NCBI GenBank assembly: GCA_003427395.1
Contig: BFEA01000549.1
Coordinates: 610,766-634,364 of the forward strand
Source: Chara braunii
Lineage: Eukaryota; Streptophyta; Charophyceae; Charales; Characeae
Length of the DNA: 23,599 nucleotides
Direction: 5' to 3'
The position numbers and the translations under genes were made by a program. The stretch's first letter is position 1, and each line of letters starts with the position of its first letter. A model generated the notes under the pieces. The model had not been told where the DNA came from. It ran no database searches and saw only the letters and a program-made list of their open reading frames with translations. This document shows positions 1 through 6,582 of the stretch, piece by piece.

Positions 1-1
1 C

Positions 2-475
2 ATCTCTCGCAAGCTCCTTCCGAAATGGATGGGGCCTTGGCCGATCATCGAGCCCGCTGGGGACGCACCTGAGGGGCCTTCCTTCACGATTCAGGTGCCC
101 AGCCACTTGCCCGTCTACCCAGTCTTTCATTGTTCCAAATTGGCTTTGTACACGCCTGCGGAACATGATGATTTTCTCGGGAGACGTACGCAGGATCCAC
201 CTTCTATGGATGGTTTTCAGGAGGTCGGCGACATCATCTCCCAGCGACGCTACGGCAACAAGCCAACTGAGTATCTGGTGCATTTTGCTTACTGCACTCA
301 TCGAGCTGATCGTTGGTTGACCCGTGCGGAACTGCAAGCGACAGCTCCAGACGTTCTCGCACGCTACGAACGCAAGATGCAAGGCAAGCCGGATTCTTCG
401 GCTCCATGCCGCGCCNGCGTCCAGGTTCCACCTTCAGACCGACGGCTTCGCCCTCGCCCCGGCTTGACTTCATAA
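2..475 (+). CDS. pol: Ty3/gypsy Pol C-terminus (integrase tail with chromodomain-like end), 5'-truncated by the window edge
   Basis: This is the last 157 codons of a retrotransposon polyprotein, open from the window edge to a TAA that abuts the polypurine tract. It begins in the integrase C-terminal region (KLLPKWMGPWPI), continues through a typical gypsy stretch (HLPVYPVFHCSKLALY), and ends in a chromodomain-like segment: EVGDIISQRR, then EYLVHF, DRWLTRAEL and VLARYERK. Integrase joins element DNA to the host genome, and chromodomain tails of this class are known to steer integration to marked chromatin. The same protein, with scattered substitutions, is encoded on the opposite strand at 6583-7100 in element B. 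One ambiguous base (416) gives one unknown residue. Unlike B, this fragment has no stop or frameshift, so copy A may be younger, although only its end is visible. Family assignment is firm; activity cannot be judged. Confidence 0.9.
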   Translation: MSRKLLPKWMGPWPIIEPAGDAPEGPSFTIQVPSHLPVYPVFHCSKLALYTPAEHDDFLGRRTQDPPSMDGFQEVGDIISQRRYGNKPTEYLVHFAYCTHRADRWLTRAELQATAPDVLARYERKMQGKPDSSAPCRAXVQVPPSDRRLRPRPGLTS

Positions 476-486
476 GGAGGGGGGGG
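476..486 (+). other. Polypurine tract of element A
   Basis: An unbroken run of G and A lies between the pol stop codon and the LTR. This is the usual position of the purine primer for plus-strand DNA synthesis in LTR retrotransposons. Element B has the equivalent purine run on the other strand at 6571-6582. The G run here extends into the first LTR bases, which may reflect slippage or sequencing error. Confidence 0.75.
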
Positions 487-754
487 GGTTACATGCAGCT
501 CGTGCACACACGGGCCATTTTGCAGGCCCGACTGGATTCAGGCCAAAACCCTGGATTTCAGGCCGAAAGCCTGAAATTCAGGGCTTACAGGCCCCGTTTC
601 GGTTCAGGCCGAAAGCCTAACTTTCAGGGCCTACAGCCCCTNCGACGGTTCAGACTAAAAATGGTAATAGCATTTTTAGCCTGAACCCAAGGGCCATTTT
701 CGATCGTTCATCAGAACGACCGGCCCTGAAACTCAGGCACCGAACCAGGGTTTT

Positions 755-782
755 GGGAACAGCCTATATTTAGACTGTTCCC
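755..782 (+). promoter_or_regulatory. Probable LTR A promoter: TATA box inside a hairpin
   Basis: TATATTTA (765-772) lies in a 12-nt interval between perfect 8-bp inverted arms, GGGAACAG (755-762) and CTGTTCCC (775-782). A TATA box here would start transcription near position 800, giving U3 of about 310 bp and a long R/U5. LTR B has a TATA box with the same arm and loop lengths but different arm sequence. The promoter role is inferred from position and motif. Confidence 0.5.
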
Positions 783-849
783 ACGCCTGCCTCAAGCAGG
801 CTGCTGCACGCCAGCCCTTGGCACACTTCGGCATTGGCAAGAACTGCCT

Positions 850-892
850 CCTCGGCCTGCTCGCCCTCCTGCAGTCAGGAGGCAGGCCGAGG
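850..892 (+). repeat. Long GC-rich inverted repeat in LTR A
   Basis: Outer arms CCTCGGCCTG (850-859) and CAGGCCGAGG (883-892) pair perfectly over 10 bp. Inner arms CCTCCTG (865-871) and CAGGAGG (876-882) add 7 bp around a CAGT loop, leaving a 5-nt bulge on the left. It would form a strong stem just downstream of the predicted transcription start. Its function is unknown. Confidence 0.6.
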
Positions 893-1476
893 AAGTACTA
901 AGTGACTTCCCAGGCACTTCACGGGTAGGCAGTTCGGCAGTTGTAGTCTTCAGGATTCGGGTGCAGCACTCTGGAGGGAGCGCTGCGTTGTAGTAGTGGT
1001 AGCGTTAGCTAGTAGTCTTCAGCGCTGGGCGCAGTAGGTAGCTATAGTCTCCAGCGCTGGGCGCCATAGCTAGGTAGTACTAGAGAGAGAGAGAGAGAGA
1101 GCTTGGGCGGAGGCCAGAGGTACCTACCTGCAGCGCCGTTGGTCCAGCTTCGTCTTCGAGGTACCTGCAGCACAGCGCCAACATCACAGGTTAGTACTTG
1201 GTTCGTAACAGAGAGAGAGAGAGAGAGTTCTTCTTCTTCTTCTTCTCAGTCCGCCATCTCTTCTCTCCCTCTCACTTCTGACTTCACTGCATCTGCAGAC
1301 TATGAGAGAAGAGATACAGAGCTTGGTGACATTTGATCCAGACTCGGCTTTCGGGTATTCAGACATGGCAACGAGGGACTATTTGGGATTGGTGACCAAG
1401 ACTTGGTGTTAATGACATTCCCATCTTCTTCCCTCCTTTTGTCTGTTCCTTCTCTCTTCGTCTGTGTATGTCTGGA

Positions 1477-1508
1477 CCTGGCGCTCTCTTCCTGTGTACA
1501 GCGCCAGG
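1477..1508 (+). repeat. Hairpin in the transcribed part of LTR A, conserved in LTR B
   Basis: CCTGGCGCT (1477-1485) and AGCGCCAGG (1500-1508) are perfect 9-bp inverted arms with a 14-nt loop. LTR B keeps the stem at 5275-5306, with arms of at least 8 bp and a different loop. Conservation across two diverged LTRs suggests an RNA structural element, for example in packaging or 3'-end formation, but this is inference. Confidence 0.5.
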
Positions 1509-1808
1509 CTCCTTCACACTTCGTGATGGATACAATGCATGTTTAGTCTGAGTTCAAACATTGATTGGGCTAGTTAGAGGTACTCGAGCATTCTGCTTCG
1601 TTACTCTGAACTACGTGAATGAGGTCAGTCCTGTCAGGTCAGTCTTGTGTCCAAGTCTTCCCTGTGCTCTTCAGCATCTTTATGTATGAATGAGAATGTA
1701 CATTGCTTGTCGAGATCCTACTCGTACCGCATTGTCTATCCAGTCCTTTTCATCACATTGCAGATTCTTGGTTTATTACGTGCATTGCATATCTGTGCAT
1801 GTAACAGT

Positions 1809-1820
1809 TGGTATCGGAGC
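1809..1820 (+). other. Primer-binding site for initiator tRNA-Met, immediately 3' of LTR A
   Basis: TGGTATCGGAGC starts two bases after the LTR terminus. It differs at one base from TGGTATCAGAGC, the usual plant retrotransposon site complementary to the 3' end of initiator tRNA-Met. A primer-binding site belongs after a 5' LTR, yet this LTR also has pol and a polypurine tract on its left. That implies tandem or recombined elements. Confidence 0.8.
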
Positions 1821-2100
1821 TTTTGCACGTGAATCAGGACGATCTGATCTGACACGTGTGCGGGGATCAAAAAGCTAGTTAGTCTCTAGTTAGACCTTTG
1901 ACTCTCTACGCTCAACTGTTGACCTTTGACTCTCCACGCGCAACTGTCGCACGCAGAGCCTCTGAAAACCCTGTTTAGGCCGTGCTTCAGGTACCACAGC
2001 AGCAGGCCTCATATCAATTTTTATGACTTGGGTGTGGCCTTTGGCCCCTGTTACGGCCGGACATGTGGCTCAAGACTATTGCACATTTTACGTTGAGTTA
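1821..2100 (+). other. Probable untranslated leader remnant of an element sharing LTR A
   Basis: Sequence following the primer-binding site has no long open frame. It contains a two-copy 28-bp tandem repeat (1893-1920 and 1921-1948) beginning GACCTTTGAC. No gag sequence follows before the microsatellite region, so the second element is truncated or interrupted. The right boundary is uncertain. Confidence 0.4.
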
Positions 2101-2434
2101 TTACAATAGCCTTAACATCTGAGAAATCAATAAGGAAGATCGTGCCTATTACTTCTTTCTCGCCCCCATGCTTCAGCCCTCTTTTAGCAATAGCATACCT
2201 TATGTGCCATACAAAACTTCAACAAGAATTTGAAGCACTCGCAGCCAAAATATCAAGCAATCAAGGGACTAAGTTAGGAGATCAAGGCATTCCATTTTCA
2301 TGGATTAAGCGAAGCACCAAACCAGCAACTGATAGGAAAAACAGGAAACTCAGAGTAGAGGTTTGAAAGAGTAGGGGAGAGAGACGAAAACGAAATGGAA
2401 GAAAGCAAGGAAGAAAGAAGGGAAGGAGGAGAAG
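2101..2434. other. No gene seen
   Basis: Short open frames on both strands have no recognisable domain and rest on biased composition. The segment leads into a purine-rich microsatellite. Confidence 0.5.
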
Positions 2435-2501
2435 GAAGAAGAAGAAGAAGAAGAAGAAGAAGAAGAAGAAGAAGAAGAAGAAGAAGAGGAGGAGGAGGAG
2501 G
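2435..2501. repeat. (GAA)n followed by (GGA)n microsatellite
   Basis: About 17 uninterrupted GAA units (2435-2486) run into GGA units (2487-2501). The flank from about 2365 is also purine-rich. The Ser-, Leu- and Phe-rich frames on the opposite strand are translations of this repeat and not genes. Confidence 0.9.
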
Positions 2502-2626
2502 AAAAAAGGGAAGAGTAACGAAGATCGAACGCGATGATGTATCCTGACGCCCAAGCGTTCAAGCAGAAATCAAATAAGTCATGAAGCACAGTCCGTGGCC
2601 ATCAACGATTCTCCAGGCCATCGTCG

Positions 2627-2667
2627 TTTGGCACGTCCATGGTATTTCATGTCATGGATGTGCCAAA
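2627..2667. repeat. Near-perfect 15-bp inverted repeat (hairpin)
   Basis: TTTGGCACGTCCATG (2627-2641) and CATGGATGTGCCAAA (2653-2667) pair with one mismatch around an 11-nt loop. No target-site duplication was recognised. It could be a remnant of a miniature inverted-repeat element or a small-RNA hairpin. The sequence alone does not decide. Confidence 0.5.
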
Positions 2668-2988
2668 GGTTGAAGGCGCTTAGGAGCACACACCTTTAGA
2701 AGTTGATAGAGAAGGAAGACAGCATCTGTCACCGGGTAGTTGGACAGGGACAAACTTGGAAGAGAAAGATCTCTGTTCTGGGGCAGGCTCACATCGACTA
2801 CAAGGGTCATTGCTAAGTTGGAGATAGAGATGACTGGCAGAGGACCCTTGGAGGTTGGCACTGGTGGCACTGCCCAAAAATATAATGTCTTTTAGTGGCA
2901 ATGTGCATCGTCTGTATCAAACAACAAGAAGTGGTTTTTGTGGACATAACAGAGATCACATCATGGCAGCGGTAGGGCAAGATACACT
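2668..2988. other. No gene seen
   Basis: Open frames on both strands are short and carry no recognisable motif. Confidence 0.5.
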
Positions 2989-2991
2989 GAG

Positions 2992-3038
<47 letters not shown>

Positions 3039-3040
3039 NT

Positions 3041-3072
<32 letters not shown>

Positions 3073-3096
3073 CTCTTCATTAATTCATGGGGTGAG

Positions 3097-3178
<82 letters not shown>

Positions 3179-3196
3179 CGCTTCATTGATTCATGG
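2989..3196. repeat. Tandemly duplicated composite (GT)n(GA)n microsatellite
   Basis: Two adjacent units, about 2989-3090 and 3091-3196, share one layout: GAGCT, a long GT run, a long GA run, then GTTTTGC followed by a CTTCATT-ATTCATGG tail. The tails differ by two substitutions. An N at 3039 marks the first GT/GA junction. The alternating-residue frame that spans them is not a gene. Confidence 0.9.
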
Positions 3197-3797
3197 CTTA
3201 TGTGTGTTGTTGGTTGTGTACTCTTCTTTGTTATTGTCTCTACATAAGCCTGAAGCTCTTTACTGATAATCCGATGTCGTACACTAATCTCAAGCTCTGC
3301 ACGGTTGTTTATCGATTTGATTTAAAATAATTATTGGTGCAGTCAACCTGCAAACCACCAGTCCCAACTAACCTATTTTGTTGAACCGGAAAAACAACCT
3401 GCCTGGGTCTGCACAGCCTGAAACATCACTCCTACCGGATGACAGCCGCTTTGACCGAATTATGCAATTGGCTTGGAGAAAATATTATTTGTACTAATTT
3501 TGTAGGCCAATTTGGCGAAATGATTTTTGTTTGTTTTTCAGTTTTTTTCTTTTAGAATTTTTGGTCACTGAAAATGAGAATGAAGAATCACCAAAGTTGG
3601 GGTATATGGAATTTTGTGCATCCCCCCGGTACGGGTCCTGGGTCCAGTAGGCCGAGCCTTCATTTTCACAGGTTGTATACGAGTGTGTTTTCTTGGGGGG
3701 TGTGGCAGGGGCTGGGACTGGTAGTTTAAACTTTAAAGAACATTTTCTCAGTTATTTCAGGATCTTGCCACCGTCTCGGCCTATTGCTTTAATTTGT
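3197..3797. other. No gene seen
   Basis: About 600 bases of unremarkable AT-leaning sequence with no long frame, RNA gene or transposon signature that I can recognise. Confidence 0.5.
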
Positions 3798-3868
3798 AGT
3801 GGTTGTGTGCAGGGCTATGATAATGTTCTCTGTACTGTCTCAGTTTAAAGTTTTAACGGACGTTCTTT
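3798..3868 (-). pseudogene. U6 snRNA-like sequence, copy 2 (more decayed)
   Basis: Read on the - strand, the segment follows the order of U6 spliceosomal RNA: a GTCCGTTAAAA-like stretch, then TACAGAGAA (the ACAGA box that pairs with the 5' splice site), then ATTATCATAGCCCTGC in place of the U6 GATTAGCATGGCCCCTGC. The family match is from memory of U6 and was not searched. No upstream element or TATA box is clear, and the 5' stem-loop is lost. It lies about 40 bp downstream, in the same orientation, of a better-preserved copy. Confidence 0.4.
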
Positions 3869-3907
3869 CTTTTCTTAACTGAAGTTCTTTTTTCTTTTTT
3901 TTCCAAA

Positions 3908-3996
3908 CGAAAGTTGGGATGGAGTATGCGAACACATAGCAGGGCCATGCTCGTCTTCTCTGTATTCGTTTTGTTTAAGCAGATGTCCTGAAGGAG
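3908..3996 (-). pseudogene. U6 snRNA-like sequence, copy 1
   Basis: On the - strand this starts with CTTCAGGACATCTG, resembling the U6 5' stem and GACATCCG. It continues with AATACAGAGAAGA containing the ACAGAGA box, then GAGCATGGCCCTGC with the AGC triad context, and a weaker ATGTGTTCGCA stretch. U6 pairs with U2 and the 5' splice site at the spliceosome core. Lesions: the start lacks the intact hairpin, the region after TGC diverges, no terminal T run is present, and an A-rich stretch (on the - strand, + 3886-3902) follows. That tail hints at retroposition. It is most likely a pseudogene; a divergent functional U6 is less likely. Confidence 0.55.
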
Positions 3997-3999
3997 TGT

Positions 4000-4390
4000 G
4001 TGAACATATCACTAACATCTAAAAGCAGAAAAAGATGGCAAAAGCAGGTGGACAGGCCAAAAGAAAAAAAAAAAAGGAGGAGGTAGAGAGGTGGGTGGGT
4101 AAGGATTGCTAACGTGCTTGGCCATTCATTCGCCAAAGTTAGTTTATCCGTCAAGGTCAAACAACTTAAGTGTGAGGATGCAATTCGACTTGATCTTGGG
4201 CTGTCCCTGTGTTGGCTGGCAGATCGCCCTTGGGTGCGTGATTTGGCATACTATGAGAAGGACATCACAGACAATTGTTGGTCACAGTGAAGAAGACCTT
4301 TACGTTGGGTAATAATCCGAAATCCACTGAGTCGATTGAACGCATAGTGCCACCCCTCGTAACATTCTGTGGCTCTTGGAACCGCTTACA
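4000..4390. other. No gene seen
   Basis: Contains an A run near 4064-4074. The overlapping short frames show no domain. Confidence 0.5.
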
Positions 4391-4745
4391 TTCCCCGTTT
4401 CCCGCGACCATGCATTGTGTGATTTCGCTTACGCGATGGCGTGTTGGCCCCCACCGTCAAGACATAAGGGTGTGTACTATCCAAGTGTAAAATTCACTCG
4501 AATTCACCTTGTCCGTTCCCCATTTCCCAGGACCATGCATTGTTGTGATTTTTGCTGACACAATGGCTTCTTCAGCACCGTGAAGACATAAGTGTAAATT
4601 CTTTCAAATCAGTCCACTGTGTCCGTTCCCCATTTCCTGCGACCATGCACGGTGTTATATTCGCTTACGCGATGACGTGTTGGCCCGCCGTGAAGACATA
4701 AGGGTGTGCAACTTCCTTTGAAGTTTGAGTTGATTCACCTTGTCC
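4391..4745 (+). repeat. Three-copy tandem repeat, 110-125 bp unit
   Basis: Units start at 4391, 4516 and 4626. Each opens with TTCCCC(A/G)TTTCC, continues with GCGACCATGCA (GGACCATGCA in the second unit), then a GCTTACGCGATG-like stretch, the common GACATAAG, and a TTCACCTTGTCC-like end. The middle copy is the most diverged. No frame is kept across units and no RNA gene boxes were recognised. It looks like a short satellite or tandem array of unknown origin. Confidence 0.75.
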
Positions 4746-4972
4746 TAACCGTTTGACTTTCTAGACTAAACACACCTGCCATTGCAGCTAGGCACAACCT
4801 GCAAAAGCCAAAAGTATTACAGGGATTGCCATGAGAGTAGGAGCATCATGACAATTTTCGATTTCTTGCTCGCTTAAAAGCTTTGGTTGGAGCAAGAAAA
4901 CTGAGAAAAAGTAAATGAAAATAACAATAACAAGTCAAAACTACAAACCGGGAAAGTGCATACTGTGAGTAT
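4746..4972. other. No gene seen; left flank of LTR B
   Basis: AT-rich sequence. The five bases next to LTR B are AGTAT, the candidate target-site duplication. It cannot be confirmed because the other end of element B is missing. Confidence 0.4.
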
Positions 4973-5274
4973 TGTTACATGCCCAGTTGGGCGATGTACG
5001 TGTAAAACCGAGGATCCGCAAAGTGATAAAAAGGACTGAATGGACAATTCAGTGTAAGCAGGATCTCAACAAGCAGTGTACATCCTGATACATACAACAT
5101 GGTGTTTTTATAGCGCAGTGGAAGATTTAGATACAAGTCCTGACCTGACCGGGACTGACCTCTTTCACGTAGTACAAGATAGCGAAGCAGAATGCTAGAA
5201 TACTAGTGACTAGCCCAATCAATGTTTCAACGCAGACCAAACATACATCATGCTCATCACAAGGTGTGACGGGG

Positions 5275-5306
5275 CCTGGCGCTATACACAAGAAAGAGGC
5301 GCCAGG
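5275..5306 (-). repeat. Hairpin in LTR B, counterpart of the LTR A hairpin
   Basis: CCTGGCGC (5275-5282) and GCGCCAGG (5299-5306) are perfect inverted arms at the homologous position to 1477-1508 in LTR A. The loop sequence differs, so the stem is what is kept. Confidence 0.5.
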
Positions 5307-5894
5307 TCCAGACATACACAGACGAAGAGGAGGGGGTCAGACGAAGAAGAGGAAGGGGGAGATGGGAAAGTCGTCAACACCAAGTCTCGTTACAAGTCCC
5401 AAATAATCCCTCTTCAAAATGTCTGAAGTCCAACGTCGAGTCTGGATCCGAAGGTCACCAAGCTCTCTCTCTCCCCCTCGTAGTCCGCTGATGCAGTGAA
5501 GTCAGATAGCGAGAGGGTGACAAGGAGATGGTGGACTGAGAAGAGGAAGAAGAAGAACTCTCTCTCCCATGTGCCAGGTACTAACCTGTGAAGATGGCGC
5601 TGTGCGGCAGGTATCTTGAAGACGAAGCTGGAGCAATGGCGCTGCAGGTAAGTCTCCCTGGCTCCGTCCAATCTCTCTCTCTATAGTACTACTCTAGCTG
5701 CTATGGCGCCCAGCGCTGAAGACTACAGCTAACCCTACTAGCGCCCAGCGCTGAAGACTAATGCTAACGCTACTACTACTACGGCAGCGCTCCTCCAGAG
5801 TGCTGCTGCCGAATCCTGAAGACTACCTCCTGCCTCCTGAACTGCACGTGAAGTGCCTGGGAAGTACCTAGGAACTGCCTGCCTGCCTGCAGGG

Positions 5895-5922
5895 CGGGCC
5901 AGTCCTATATAGTGCTGGCCCG
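5895..5922 (-). promoter_or_regulatory. Probable LTR B promoter: TATA box inside a hairpin
   Basis: The sense-strand TATATAG (5905-5911) sits in a 12-nt loop between CGGGCCAG (5895-5902) and CTGGCCCG (5915-5922). Transcription would start near 5880, leaving about 690 bp of U3. The geometry matches LTR A (8-bp arms, 12-nt loop). The arm sequence differs, as does position relative to the shared CGGCATTGGCAAG word. The promoter role is inferred. Confidence 0.5.
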
Positions 5923-6287
5923 TCCAGNAGGCTGNNCTTGCCAATGCCGAAACGTGCCANACCCTNGCNTTGAAGCTCANNCAGGGGTTGTCTTGAAAAC
6001 AGGCCCGAAATGGCCTGTGCTAAAACCCTGGTTTGTTGCCTGAGTTTCAGGGCAGGTCGAACTGATGAGGGCCCGGAAATGGCCCTCAGTTTCAGGCTGA
6101 AAACACTCAGGGCCGGAAAGGCCCTGATTTAGCCTGAAACGACACAGGGCCTGTAGGCTCTTGTTTTCAGGCTTTCAGGCTGAAACGACACAGGGCCTGT
6201 AGGCCCTTGTTTTCAGGCTTTCGGCCTGAAAACGTCATGGGCCTGAAAGGGGGCCCGTGCAGCTTGTTACAGGTGCAGCATGTAACA

Positions 6288-6361
6288 CCACGTTAGCAGA
6301 CCACGTCAGCACGCCACGTCAGCAGGACACGTCAACCGACAGCCGCGTCACGTCAGCGCCT
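6288..6361 (-). promoter_or_regulatory. Array of TGACGTGG-type (ACGT-core) sites between the duplicated LTR ends
   Basis: Written on the + strand, 13-bp units of the form CCACGTCAGCAGA repeat: one CCACGTTAGCAGA, two starting CCACGTCAGCA, then CACGTCAACC and TCACGTCAGC. In sense orientation the core is TGACGTGG, the hex or G/C-hybrid box bound by plant bZIP factors. The array lies in U3, upstream of the predicted TATA box, where enhancers usually sit. The same 13-mer forms a larger array in the gag leader (12068-12202) in opposite orientation. Confidence 0.5.
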
Positions 6362-6570
6362 GAAAATGGCCCTCAGTTTCAGGCTGAAAATACTCAGTGC
6401 CGGAAAGGCCCTGATTTAGGCTGAAACGACACAGGGCCTATAGGCCCTTGTTTTCAGGCTTTCAGGCTGAAACGACACAGGGCATGTAGGCCCTTGTTTT
6501 CAGGTTGGCCTGAAAACGTCACGGGCCTGGAAATGGCCCGTGCAGCCTGTTGCAGGCGCAGCATGTAACA

Positions 6571-6582
6571 CGCCCCCCCTCC
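6571..6582 (-). other. Polypurine tract of element B
   Basis: The sense strand reads GGAGGGGGGGCG between the pol stop (6583-6585) and the LTR terminus, the expected plus-strand primer position. Confidence 0.75.

Larger units (their letters stand above)
487..1806 (+). mobile_element. LTR of element A (Ty3/gypsy), about 1.32 kb
   Basis: The right end is GCATGTAACA at 1797-1806. The left end is the inverse TGTTACATGC with its first T replaced by G. The LTR lies between a polypurine tract and a primer-binding site, and it is homologous along its length to the reverse complement of 4973-6570. The U3 part is built from iterated palindromic TTCAGGCC/GCCTGAA words. A TATATTTA box sits at 765-771. 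A duplicated GTCTTCAGCGCTGGGCGC-like box follows at about 1014-1066; LTR B shares this duplication (5703-5760), so it predates the split of the two copies. GA and TTC microsatellites follow at 1083-1101 and 1210-1245. Small open frames inside the LTR are composition artefacts. Confidence 0.85.
4973..6570 (-). mobile_element. 3' LTR of element B, about 1.6 kb, with internal partial duplication
   Basis: The LTR is bounded by TGTTACATGC (4973-4982) and GCATGTAACA (6561-6570), and is followed at 6571 by the polypurine tract of pol on the - strand. It is homologous to LTR A in inverted orientation. It is longer than A largely because the U3 end is duplicated: about 6070-6287 recurs at about 6357-6570, offset by 283-287 bp. 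The first copy ends in its own complete GCATGTAACA terminus at 6278-6287. Each copy holds a two-unit 46-bp tandem repeat (starts 6134 and 6180; 6421 and 6467). Ns cluster at 5928-5981. Confidence 0.85.

Noticed and set aside
2282-2589. Poly-Phe/Leu and poly-Ser frames on the - strand
   Set aside because: They are translations of the GAA/GGA microsatellite.
2855-3247. A 130-codon frame rich in Cys-Val and Glu-Arg repeats
   Set aside because: It is a translation of GT and GA microsatellites and contains an N.
755-5922. Compensatory covariation of the TATA hairpin arms between LTR A and LTR B
   Set aside because: The two hairpins lie on opposite sides of the shared CGGCATTGGCAAG word, so they are not at aligned positions. 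Only the shared geometry can be claimed.
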